A stretch of 41,180 nt of DNA from Microcaldota archaeon (GTDB lineage Archaea; Micrarchaeota; Micrarchaeia; Anstonellales; Bilamarchaeaceae), in the NCBI GenBank assembly GCA_029557835.1, contig JAKQHW010000067.1, forward strand, positions 1 through 41,180, read 5' to 3'. Every line of letters begins with the position of its first letter. Position 1 is the stretch's first letter. The notes beneath the pieces were generated by a model. The model was given only the letters and a program-made list of their open reading frames with translations. It did not search any database and was not told the origin of the DNA. Below are positions 28,454-36,739 of the stretch, one piece after another. The position numbers and the translations under genes are program-made.

Positions 28454-28473
28454 TTCCGATGGCTCGAAGCCAT
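28454..28473 (-). other. tRNA intron 1 (20 nt, canonical 37/38 position, BHB fold)
   Basis: CTGGG-CTCA-TA|A-TGGCT-TCG-AGCCA-TCGG-AA|A-CCCAG fits h-H-bulge-h'-H-bulge-h, with one C/C mismatch in H. Confidence 0.8.
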
Positions 28474-28650
28474 TATGAGCCCAGCGGGCACTCCAAGCTA
28501 CCCTATCCCGCTAATGCATCCTGTATATTGACAGAATGTGTTCCTTATTTAGAGCGACGCTCTTTTTAATTGTTCCACCGCTTATTTAATTCAAAATGAC
28601 CTACAGCGATTAATACTAAAATCGCGGGGGGTTATGAGTACCCTAGAGAG

Positions 28651-28669
28651 AAGGGGGGTGTCCCCCCTT
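28651..28669 (+). other. Perfect GC-rich hairpin in tRNA-Ser 5' leader
   Basis: AAGGGGGG-TGT-CCCCCCTT ending 9 nt before tRNA-Ser position 1. Confidence 0.7.
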
Positions 28670-28678
28670 CCTCTTGGT

Positions 28679-28763
28679 GCTGGGGTCGCCTAGTCCGGTA
28701 GGGCGGCAGCCTGCTAAGCTGTTCTCCCAAAAGGAGTCGAGGGTTCAAATCCCTCCCCCGGCG
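28679..28763 (+). tRNA. tRNA-Ser (GCT)
   Basis: Acceptor GCTGGGG/CCCCGGC, anticodon stem-loop GCAGC-CTGCTAA-GCTGT, long variable arm, T-arm GAGGGTTCAAATCCCTC, G discriminator. Confidence 0.93.
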
Positions 28764-28799
28764 CTCCATTTTTTAAATTTAGGAAGAGGAAATACGCGC

Positions 28800-29483
28800 A
28801 TGAGGAACGTTGCTTTTGCAGTGCATCCGGAGCGGATTGATGCGGCTGTTAGGAGGGCGAAAGCCGCCCTGAGGCTGCTTGAACGGGAGCCATGCGCCCG
28901 GCCGAAGGCGGGAAAGGAAAGGAAGTGGCCCATCCCGGAGCCTGTGCAGGTTGCGATGCTTCTGGCGATGCATCCGGAAATGGAGGGCGCGAGAATAAGG
29001 AAACTGCTCAGGGAAGGGAGGCTGGAGCTCCCGAAGAGGAGATATCATCTGGAAGAAGTGAGGAAAGCGGCGGTGCTCGCGCTTGTGGAATATTTGGGAA
29101 AGCGGCCCATTGAGGTTTCTGACGAGGATTTTGAGGGGAACGGGCTGGGGTGGCTGGCAAACAGGCAGGGCTCTTCGTTCAGGGCGCTGAGGGAGGCCGG
29201 CCTCCTTTCATGTGAGGACGGGCACGCGTACAGGTTCAAGAAGAAGCCGGAAACATTCGGCAGCAGGGATAATAGGGTGAGGGCGCTGAGGGAGGCGGCG
29301 GAGGCGATGGGGAAGGGGCCTTCGGAAACAAGGCTTAGGGACCTCAAGGGGCGGTTTCCCGGAACATATTCAATGGTGATAAATTATTACGGCGGCTCGC
29401 TATTCGAGGCGTACCTGGATGCAGGGCTGGTCACTGGGAAGGATGAGGCGCATATGAGGGCGAGGGGGACGAAGCCGCACTAG
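28800..29483 (+). CDS. DNA-associated-looking protein with HEAR-like C-terminal motif (hypothetical)
   Basis: FPGTYSMVINYYGGSLFEAYLDAGLV resembles homing-endonuclease-associated repeats; leaderless TATA TTTAAATT ~26 nt upstream of ATG 28800. The ORF-track start 28674 overlaps tRNA-Ser and is rejected. Confidence 0.55.
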   Translation: MRNVAFAVHPERIDAAVRRAKAALRLLEREPCARPKAGKERKWPIPEPVQVAMLLAMHPEMEGARIRKLLREGRLELPKRRYHLEEVRKAAVLALVEYLGKRPIEVSDEDFEGNGLGWLANRQGSSFRALREAGLLSCEDGHAYRFKKKPETFGSRDNRVRALREAAEAMGKGPSETRLRDLKGRFPGTYSMVINYYGGSLFEAYLDAGLVTGKDEAHMRARGTKPH

Positions 29484-29528
29484 GCACCCTTTTATTTCTT
29501 ATTGCCATTAGCTGGAACGGGTGCAAAC

Positions 29529-29834
29529 ATGGGAATAGCGCAGGAGTTCAAGGAATTTCTGAATGAATACAAGGTGGTGGGGCTTGCGGTCGCCTTCATA
29601 ATGGGCGCCGCGGTAACGGACCTGGTGAAGTCGCTTGTGAACAACATAATAATGCCGGCGGTGACATTCTTCCTCCCGGCAGGGGAATGGCAGGCGGCGA
29701 CATTCGAGCTCGGGCCGGTTGCATTCGGATGGGGCGCCTTCCTCGCGGCCCTGATAAACTTCCTGATAATAGCGCTCGTGGTGTTCGGGATAGCGAAGGT
29801 TGTGCTGAAGGAGGAGAAGGTGGCGAAGAAGTAG
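29529..29834 (+). CDS. mscL: Large-conductance mechanosensitive channel
   Basis: EFKEFLNEYKVVGLAVAFIMGAAVTDLVKSLVNNIIMPAVTFF and LIALVVFGIAKVVL. Confidence 0.85.
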   Translation: MGIAQEFKEFLNEYKVVGLAVAFIMGAAVTDLVKSLVNNIIMPAVTFFLPAGEWQAATFELGPVAFGWGAFLAALINFLIIALVVFGIAKVVLKEEKVAKK

Positions 29835-29835
29835 G

Positions 29836-30792
29836 CTATCCGAGCAGCGCCTTTATTGAATCCAGTGGGCGGGAGCCTGAGGCATATCGCTGGTAGAGGG
29901 AGAGCCTCATCCTGTCAAGGGTGAGCGCGTAATCTATGGAGGCGCGGAGGCTCTCAGCGGACAAGAAGGAGGAATCCAGCATTATCCCTACATCTTTCTT
30001 CTCCAGCTGGGTTGCGTTGTTGGCGCGCTCGGGATATGCCCCGTCAACTATGCAGAGGGAGGCCTTTCCGTGGGAGAGAGCCTCCATGATGGTGGTGTGG
30101 CCGCCGTGGGAGATTACCAGCTCCGCATTGCCGAAATGAGCGCGGATGTCCGCGACCTCGCTCGCGTAAACCGCGCTTTCGCCCAGGAGAGGGCGCACCA
30201 TATTTTCCACCGGGCCTGTGACCGCGTACTTCTTTTTGTGCTTCATCTGCTTCACCCCCTCTATCAAAGGGCCGATGAAAGATAGGGGGAGGCCGGTCCG
30301 GAGGTTCTGCATGGATACGGAAAGGGGCGGGGGAAAATCCGGCACCAATATGGATTCGGGGTATTTCAGCAGGCGCTGGAGCAGGGAGTACGCCACCCTC
30401 TTCCTCATCTCCCCCTGGATTCCTACGAGGGCGCTTATGTCGTTGGTTATGAATATTGTTTTCTTCCTGGAAAGCATCGCGCCCGCGAGGCCGAGGGGGG
30501 AGCCGTCCACGATTATCCTGTCCACGCGTTCGAAATGCCCGAGGATGCGGGAGAGGACCTCCGGATGGAAGAGCTCGGAGAGGCCGGAATAATCGGTCGC
30601 TATCTTCACCTTCCCCTTTTCGGAAAGTATCCTGTATGGGGAAGGGATCTCTATGAAATCCATCGAATTCTTCCTGCAGTACTCCGCGCCCTTGCCGAAG
30701 GTCATTATGGGGAAGCCAAGGTGCGCGGAAAGGAGGCGGTCGCGCGAGACGTGGCCGTATCCGTTCCCTTCGGAGAATATGAGCCCTTTCAT
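29836..30792 (-). CDS. GT-B-type glycosyltransferase (MGT/MurG-like)
   Basis: MKGLIFSEGNGYGHVSRDRLLSAHL; NAELVISHGGHTTIMEALSHGKASLCIV; ERANNATQLEKKDVGI. Confidence 0.75.
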   Translation of the reverse strand: MKGLIFSEGNGYGHVSRDRLLSAHLGFPIMTFGKGAEYCRKNSMDFIEIPSPYRILSEKGKVKIATDYSGLSELFHPEVLSRILGHFERVDRIIVDGSPLGLAGAMLSRKKTIFITNDISALVGIQGEMRKRVAYSLLQRLLKYPESILVPDFPPPLSVSMQNLRTGLPLSFIGPLIEGVKQMKHKKKYAVTGPVENMVRPLLGESAVYASEVADIRAHFGNAELVISHGGHTTIMEALSHGKASLCIVDGAYPERANNATQLEKKDVGIMLDSSFLSAESLRASIDYALTLDRMRLSLYQRYASGSRPLDSIKALLG

Positions 30793-30821
30793 GGGCGGAA
30801 TAGGGAAAAATAGGTTTTTAA

Positions 30822-31175
30822 TTAGCGGTTCTCGCACCTCAGCTGCACATATGTGTCCGTGCGGTCCTTGAGGTTGGCCTGCGAATCGTATGCGAAGACA
30901 GCAACGTCGCACTTGTAGAGCTGGGGCGCGGTGTTGTGGCTTGCGTAGACCTTTATCTCCTTCTGGAGGTAGCCGCGCGGCTCCACTATGCCGAGCCGGA
31001 ACCTGCCGGAGTTCTGGGATTGCGTCTGGGAGAGGGAGAGCGCAGGGGGCAGCTTCACCTCCGCCTCGTGCCACATGGAGGAGTCGCGCGTGGAATCTAT
31101 CTTCACCACGAGGTCCACGGAATTTGACCTCCTCGCTGCAATCGGGCCAGGGAATATCGTGAGTTCAACCTTCAT
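30822..31175 (-). CDS. Small hypothetical protein with beta-rich predicted fold
   Basis: 117 aa from MKVELTIFPGPI; alternating hydrophobic pattern. Confidence 0.55.
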   Translation of the reverse strand: MKVELTIFPGPIAARRSNSVDLVVKIDSTRDSSMWHEAEVKLPPALSLSQTQSQNSGRFRLGIVEPRGYLQKEIKVYASHNTAPQLYKCDVAVFAYDSQANLKDRTDTYVQLRCENR

Positions 31176-31238
31176 CCTTCCACCCTGCAATAATTTTGCA
31201 TAATTAGGAATATAAATTATTGGCTGGAAGGGTTTCCC

Positions 31239-31592
31239 ATGAATTTCATGCATGTTTTCCTGCTTTTGGGGGCGCTGTCCCTCGCTGGATGCTGCGGGCC
31301 GACTGGGACTTCCGGCTCAAGCTCGTGCAGGCTTGGGACATATGGGGAGGCTTGCACGGACCTGTGCTACAGGATGGGCGAGGGAGAAGGGTGCTTCAGC
31401 AGGTGCATGGACGAGGTCAGGGCCGAGGGGTGGGGGGATGCGACCACCTGCTGCAGGGATACATACAGGGACCAGTGCCGGGAGATTTGCAACGAGTACG
31501 GCTCGTACGGGATGGAGGAGTGCATGAGGGACTGCGAGGCGCAATATGCCGATTTCGGGCTGTCAATGGACGGGTGCGGGCTGCCGGTGTGA
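31239..31592 (+). CDS. Small Cys-rich predicted lipoprotein with CX3C pairs
   Basis: MNFMHVFLLLGALSLAGCCG lipobox; CTDLC-8-CFSRC and CREIC-10-CMRDC. Confidence 0.7.
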   Translation: MNFMHVFLLLGALSLAGCCGPTGTSGSSSCRLGTYGEACTDLCYRMGEGEGCFSRCMDEVRAEGWGDATTCCRDTYRDQCREICNEYGSYGMEECMRDCEAQYADFGLSMDGCGLPV

Positions 31593-31595
31593 TGC

Positions 31596-32036
31596 ATGAT
31601 ACCGGAATCAAAATTCATAAGGAAGGAAATTGTGCTGAGGAACATGTGGCTGGACGATGAGGTCCGGCTTACGAGAAAATCCCTGGTCCGGTGGGTCGCG
31701 CTATCGCTGGGGCTGATTTCCGAGAAGGAAAGCAGGGATTTGATAATAGACTTATTGGACGTGCTTTTTGAGTTCCTTGCCAGGGGTGAGGAGCCGACGA
31801 CGCAGGAAATACTGGACAAATTGAAGGCGAAGACCGGGGAGGAGCCAAATCCCAAAGCAGTGTATTACCATCTGCAGAAATTGATGGACCAGGGGCTCCT
31901 GCAGAGGGAGAAGGGGAAATACTTCATCTCACGGGAGAACAGGAAGCTTTCCGCGGCGGTGAGGGAGCTCTACCTGAAGGAAGTGAACGAATCCCTGGCC
32001 GAAATTACTAAGGCGCTGGAGATGCTGGAGAAATGA
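31596..32036 (+). CDS. Winged-helix transcriptional regulator
   Basis: TTQEILDKLKAKTGEEPNPKAVYYHLQKLMDQGLLQREKGKYFIS wHTH. Confidence 0.75.
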   Translation: MIPESKFIRKEIVLRNMWLDDEVRLTRKSLVRWVALSLGLISEKESRDLIIDLLDVLFEFLARGEEPTTQEILDKLKAKTGEEPNPKAVYYHLQKLMDQGLLQREKGKYFISRENRKLSAAVRELYLKEVNESLAEITKALEMLEK

Positions 32037-32096
32037 TATGTGTTAAAAAATAGTAAAAAGCGAATATATAAAAATGTTGGCTGAGAGAATATATTA

Positions 32097-32351
32097 GTGG
32101 ATTTTATGGTACATGCACAAAAAGAAAAACATGGCGTCGCCTTGGATGCCGCAAATGTGCAGAGGAAGCCAAAACCTAGCGTTGGCTCAAAAATGAAGCG
32201 GGCGCTGGACCAGATTGCACGCGAAGTGAAATGGTATGAGGTGGAATGCTCCTGCTGCGGAAAGCCATTCGAACTGCCTTTCAAGCCGGAAAAAAAGGAC
32301 AGGCCGCTCTACGGGCCGTGTTGCGTGGAAAAGCAGGAGAACCTATTTTAG
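32097..32351 (+). CDS. Small zinc-binding-type protein (CxxC...GKPFELPFKP family-like)
   Basis: CSCCGKPFELPFKPEKKDRPLYGPCC resembles a CxxC-x17-CxxC zinc-binding element; TATATAAA ~28 nt upstream of GTG 32097 (ATG alternative 32106). Confidence 0.6.
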   Translation: MDFMVHAQKEKHGVALDAANVQRKPKPSVGSKMKRALDQIAREVKWYEVECSCCGKPFELPFKPEKKDRPLYGPCCVEKQENLF

Positions 32352-32468
32352 GCCATTGCCTCCATAAAACGCCGGGATGCGGGCGGACGTGCCGGATTCG
32401 CAGTGATGCCAGTTGGAAGAATGGACGCGTTCCAATTCAATAAAAAGGTTTTCCTGCAAATCTAGGGC

Positions 32469-33710
32469 ATGGATTTCTCAGGGTTCTACAAGCTTCCAGT
32501 TGAGGACAGGCTGAAAAGGCTGAGGGAAGCGGGGAGGATAAGCGGGGAGGATGAAAAGCTGCTCCTGGACGGGGATGCGCTAAAAATGGACGTGGCGGAC
32601 CGGATGGTTGAGAACGTGGTGGGCAGGTTCCACCTCCCTTTTTCCGTTGTTCCCGGGGTCGTGGTCAACGGGAAGGAGTATGTGGTGCCAATGGTCATAG
32701 AGGAGCCCTCGGTGGTTGCGGCATGCGCGAACGGGTGCAAGCTGGCGAGGGAAAGCGGCGGGTTCACTGCGGATGCGGACGAGCCCATCATGATTGGGGA
32801 GATGCAGGTCGTTGGGGTCGGGAAGGAGGCGAAGGAAAAGGTGCTGGAGGGGAAGGAAAGGATAATGGAGAAAGCGAAGGAATACGCGGCAGGGGTGGAG
32901 AGGTACGGGGGAGGAATGCGCGGGCTGGAAGTGAGGGAGATACAGACCGCGAGGGGGGAGATGCTCATACTGATGTTCGAAGTGGACGTGCGGGACATAA
33001 TGGGCGCGAACACCGTGAACACCATATTGGAAGGGGCCGCTCCCATTGTTGAGGAGGTTTCGGGCGGGAAGGTGCGGCTCAAGATATTGACGAACCTTGC
33101 GGTGAAAAGGAAGGCGAGGGCAAGGTGCGTGTGGAAGAGGGAAGTGGTGGGCGGGGAAGTTGTGGAGGGGGTGCTGGACGGGTACGAGATGGCCGCCCAC
33201 GACATATACAGGTGCGCCACACACAACAAGGGGATAATGAACGGGATGGACGCGGTCGCGCTGGCGACCGGGAACGACTGGAGGGCGGTGGAGGCCGGGG
33301 CGCATTCCTATGCGGCGATTGGAAGCTATAAGCCGCTTACCAGGTATTATGCGGATGAGGGCGGGAACCTGGTGGGGGAGATAGAGGTTCCGCTAGCTGT
33401 GGGCACGGTGGGCGGCGCGATAAACATAAACCCGGTCGCGCAGCTCGGGCAGAAAATACTGGGGGCAGAGGGCGCAGGGGAGCTGTCCATGGTCATGGCG
33501 GCGGTCGGGCTGGCGCAGAACTTTGCGGCGCTGAGGGCGCTCGGGACCACCGGGATACAGGCGGGGCACATGAAGCTGCACGCGAGGAACCTGGCGGTGA
33601 TTGCGGGCGCGCACACCCCGAAAGAGATAGACATGGTGGTCAGGAAAATGGATGAGAGCAGGGTGTATACTGTTGAGAACGCCAGGAAGATATTCGAGGG
33701 GATGAGATGA
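32469..33710 (+). CDS. Class II (bacterial-type) HMG-CoA reductase
   Basis: MVENVVGRFHLPFSVVPGVVVNGKEYVVPMVIEEPSVVAACANG; DIMGANTVNTILE; ATGNDWRAVEAGAHSYA; GLAQNFAALRALGTTGIQAGHMKLHARN. Confidence 0.93.
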   Translation: MDFSGFYKLPVEDRLKRLREAGRISGEDEKLLLDGDALKMDVADRMVENVVGRFHLPFSVVPGVVVNGKEYVVPMVIEEPSVVAACANGCKLARESGGFTADADEPIMIGEMQVVGVGKEAKEKVLEGKERIMEKAKEYAAGVERYGGGMRGLEVREIQTARGEMLILMFEVDVRDIMGANTVNTILEGAAPIVEEVSGGKVRLKILTNLAVKRKARARCVWKREVVGGEVVEGVLDGYEMAAHDIYRCATHNKGIMNGMDAVALATGNDWRAVEAGAHSYAAIGSYKPLTRYYADEGGNLVGEIEVPLAVGTVGGAININPVAQLGQKILGAEGAGELSMVMAAVGLAQNFAALRALGTTGIQAGHMKLHARNLAVIAGAHTPKEIDMVVRKMDESRVYTVENARKIFEGMR

Positions 33711-35089
33711 AGCAATACCTCCATTTGGCTGCATTGGTCCTTTTTTCTGCCGGATTTTTCCTTTTTGGGTACGCCGGCATATCGGAGCAGGGGTACGGGG
33801 AGCTGCCCGCCCTGGGGATAACGGACGCCCAGAACGCGTACCTGCTTGCGTTTGCGAGCGTGGTCCTTTCCCCTGTGCTGGTTTATTTCGCGCTGAGGAG
33901 CGTTGAGCTGCCTGAGTGGAAGTGCATGTTCGGGGGGCTGATGCTGGCGACGATGCCGGTCGCCCTGAACAACGCGGCTGCCGTGGCGGACCCGATGGCG
34001 CTGGTTCTCATGCTGGCGGCCTCTTTCGCTGTTTTGGCTGCCGGGCTCGTATCAAAAGCGATGGGCAACAGGAGGATAGGGCTGGCGATGCTGGTCGTGG
34101 TTGCGGGAGCCGGGATTTTCATCGGGAGCGCAACCGGGGTCGACTATTATGTCGGGGAGTACTCATACCTTCTGCCGTTCTCTTTCGCGCTGCTGCTGGA
34201 GGGAGCCAAGGAGAGGAGGGAGGACAAGGCAGGCCCCCCCATCATAGGGGCGGCGGCGCTCCTCTTCTCCCACCCGGTGGGCGCGGTGGTGCTCGCGTGC
34301 ACGAGCGCACTGGGGCTTGCGGAGATATGGAAGGAGAAGGACAGGCCGCTCAACCTGGCGTTCATGGCGGTTTTCTCGCTCTGCCTGCTTTTTTCGCAGG
34401 GGGACATGGCGAGGACGGCGATAGCCGGGCTTTTCGGGTTCATAGTGTTCTACGTGATAGCGGCGATGTATGAGGTGAAGATGAGGATGCTTGCCCAGCC
34501 GGCTGCGATATTGCTGATGATTGCCGCGGTGCTGACCATGGCGGCAAACATGGGCGTGCATGCATATGAAGGGGAGAGGATGGCCATCCCCTCGGAAAGC
34601 ACCGTGGAGATGTACCAGTGGGCTGGGGGGAAGGGCGAGGTGGGCATATTCGCCTATCCAAACGCGTTCAGGTTTTATGCGGGAAGCGCGCCGGTGGTGC
34701 TGGACCCGCTTGGGACTCAATGGGCAAGAAGGGTGGTATTCACATACGATACGCTGGATGCGGCCGCCGGGAGGAGCATGAACGTTTTCGCTTATTTCGC
34801 CAGCGCAACCGCGCAGGACGGGGTTACTGAGATAGCGGTGTTTTCGAACAAGGCGTACATGATGAATACAGTGGTCCAGGGAGGAAGGGTGGACCGGGTG
34901 GACGGGGCGATTGTCGGGCTCAGGAGGATACCCTTCACGAAAATAAAGATGCTGGACGACGGGCTGGAGTACGGGGACAAGAGGAACCGGCTCATAATGG
35001 TGGACGGGATAGAAGGCAGCGTGCTGGCTGAAGGGCTAAGGAGGCAGAAGGAGCATTCCCTGCCAGGGGCCTTCGCAGTGGGGGGTTAG
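33707..35089 (+). CDS. Polytopic membrane protein with soluble C-terminal domain (GT-C/oligosaccharyltransferase-like topology, tentative)
   Basis: ~12 hydrophobic segments then ~170 aa soluble region; ATGA coupling to HMGR; next gene is a GPT-like transferase. Confidence 0.55.
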   Translation: MKQYLHLAALVLFSAGFFLFGYAGISEQGYGELPALGITDAQNAYLLAFASVVLSPVLVYFALRSVELPEWKCMFGGLMLATMPVALNNAAAVADPMALVLMLAASFAVLAAGLVSKAMGNRRIGLAMLVVVAGAGIFIGSATGVDYYVGEYSYLLPFSFALLLEGAKERREDKAGPPIIGAAALLFSHPVGAVVLACTSALGLAEIWKEKDRPLNLAFMAVFSLCLLFSQGDMARTAIAGLFGFIVFYVIAAMYEVKMRMLAQPAAILLMIAAVLTMAANMGVHAYEGERMAIPSESTVEMYQWAGGKGEVGIFAYPNAFRFYAGSAPVVLDPLGTQWARRVVFTYDTLDAAAGRSMNVFAYFASATAQDGVTEIAVFSNKAYMMNTVVQGGRVDRVDGAIVGLRRIPFTKIKMLDDGLEYGDKRNRLIMVDGIEGSVLAEGLRRQKEHSLPGAFAVGG

Positions 35090-36064
35090 ATGCTCCTTTT
35101 GATATTGGGCGTGCTGGCGTTTTCCCTTTTGACGACCGTGACATTCTCCTATTTCCTGATTCCGAGGCTGAAGAGGTTCGGGATGGTGGGGAAGGACGTG
35201 AACAAGGAGGGCAGGCCGGAAGTCGCGGAAATGGGCGGGCTCGCGATAGTGGCCGGGTTCACCGCCGGGGTGCTACTTGCGATAATGCTCAATACGTTCA
35301 ACGGGATGGAATTCAACATAACATATGTTCTGGCCGCCCTGGTGACGATACACGCGATGGGGTTCATAGGGATCGTGGACGATTTGCTGGACATCCCCCA
35401 GGCGGTGAAGGCGTTTTTGCCGCTGGCCGCGGCGGTCCCGCTCGTGGCGGTTAGCGCGGCGGGCAGCACCGCGATGGCGGTGCCGTTCGTGGGGGAGGTG
35501 GATTTCGGGCTTTTCTACATAATTGTTCTGATTCCGGTGGGGGTGGCGGTCGCGTCGAACCTCACCAACATGCTGGCGGGGTTCAACGGGATGGAGGCGG
35601 GCATGGGAAGCATAATAATGCTAACGATGGCTGCGATAGCGTATTCGATAGGGAAGGTGGAGATGCTGGTGCTTTTCGTGCCCATGCTCGGGGCGCTCCT
35701 CGGCTTCCTGAAATTCAACTGGTACCCTGCAAAGGCCTTTCCAGGGGATGTGGGGAACCTCACGATAGGGGCCGTGGTTGCCGCAGGGGTGATAATCGGG
35801 GACCTGGAGACCGCTGGCGCGCTCATTCTGTCGCTTTATGTGGTGGATTTCTTCATAAAGGCATACAACCGGTTCCCGAGCAGCAAATGGTGGGGGGAGC
35901 TGAAAGGGGGGAAGCTTTACCCGGTGGAGGGGAAGGTGCGCGGGTTTGCGCAGCTTGTGATGAGGGCGGGCGGGGGCATGGGCGAGAGGAACCTCGTGCT
36001 CGTGTTCATGGGGATGCAGGCGCTGATTGGGATTGCGGTTCTCCTCATGTTTGTGAGGGTTTAG
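35090..36064 (+). CDS. Glycosyltransferase family 4 / GlcNAc-1-P transferase-like (GPT/MraY superfamily)
   Basis: GKDVNKEGRPEVAEMGGLAIV; IGIVDDLLDIP; NLTNMLAGFNGMEAGMG; PAKAFPGDVGNLTIGA. Confidence 0.9.
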   Translation: MLLLILGVLAFSLLTTVTFSYFLIPRLKRFGMVGKDVNKEGRPEVAEMGGLAIVAGFTAGVLLAIMLNTFNGMEFNITYVLAALVTIHAMGFIGIVDDLLDIPQAVKAFLPLAAAVPLVAVSAAGSTAMAVPFVGEVDFGLFYIIVLIPVGVAVASNLTNMLAGFNGMEAGMGSIIMLTMAAIAYSIGKVEMLVLFVPMLGALLGFLKFNWYPAKAFPGDVGNLTIGAVVAAGVIIGDLETAGALILSLYVVDFFIKAYNRFPSSKWWGELKGGKLYPVEGKVRGFAQLVMRAGGGMGERNLVLVFMGMQALIGIAVLLMFVRV

Positions 36065-36735
36065 GCCTTTCCGCCCATCCTCGCGTAATCGTCGAGGTTC
36101 CCGATGTCGTTCCATTCATGGACCGGGAAGGTGTTTATGCGCTTTCCCTTGGAGAGCAGGCGGGGGAACACGTTTTTTGCGAAATCTTCCCCCTCATTTA
36201 TGAATTTGAAGATTTCAGGCTCGAGCAGGTAGATGCCCGTGTTTATGGTGTGGGAGAGGACGGGCTTCTCCTGGAACTCCCTGACCTCTCCGTCCGGCCC
36301 GGTGCGGATTACGCCGTAATTTATCTTGGTGTTGTGCTGGAGGGTCCCTATCGTCGCGATGCAGCGGGATTTCTTGTGGGAAGCGAGCATTTCCTTGAGG
36401 GGATAGGAGGAGAGGTGGTCGCCCATCGTGACCAGGAAGGTCTCCTCGGGGAGGGATTTCGCATGGAGGATGGCTCCGGCGGTTCCGCGTTCCTCCTCCT
36501 CCTCGAAATATGAGATTTTTAGGCCGAATTTCCTCCCGTCCCCGAAATATGCCCTTATCTGCTCCTTGAGGTAGCCGGTGAAGAGGACGAATTCGGAAAT
36601 TCCCTCGGCCCTGAGGCGCTCCATTATGTGGAGGAGGATCGGCTTTCCCTGGATGGGAAGGAGCGGCTTCGGCGTTTTGAGCGTGAGGGGCCTGAGGCGC
36701 GTGCCCTTCCCTCCGCAAATCACGAATGCTTTCAT
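36061..36735 (-). CDS. Sugar-phosphate nucleotidyltransferase
   Basis: MKAFVICGGKGTRLRPLTLKTPKPLLPIQGKPILLHIMERL; EFQEKPVLSHTINTGIYLLEPEIF. Confidence 0.92.
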   Translation of the reverse strand: MKAFVICGGKGTRLRPLTLKTPKPLLPIQGKPILLHIMERLRAEGISEFVLFTGYLKEQIRAYFGDGRKFGLKISYFEEEEERGTAGAILHAKSLPEETFLVTMGDHLSSYPLKEMLASHKKSRCIATIGTLQHNTKINYGVIRTGPDGEVREFQEKPVLSHTINTGIYLLEPEIFKFINEGEDFAKNVFPRLLSKGKRINTFPVHEWNDIGNLDDYARMGGKA

Positions 36736-36739
36736 ATGA

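Larger units (their letters stand above)
28386..28512 (-). tRNA. Initiator tRNA-Met (CAT) interrupted by two apparent introns
   Basis: A1:U72 acceptor AGCGGGA/TCCCGCT, three G:C pairs in anticodon stem CTGGG/CCCAG, loop CTCATAA, T-arm GGTGGTTCAAATCCACC; 127 nt versus ~75 nt expected. Confidence 0.88.

Noticed and set aside
28386-28512. Inverted repeats considered as a terminator or CRISPR-like element
   Set aside because: Explained as intron stems within tRNA-iMet.
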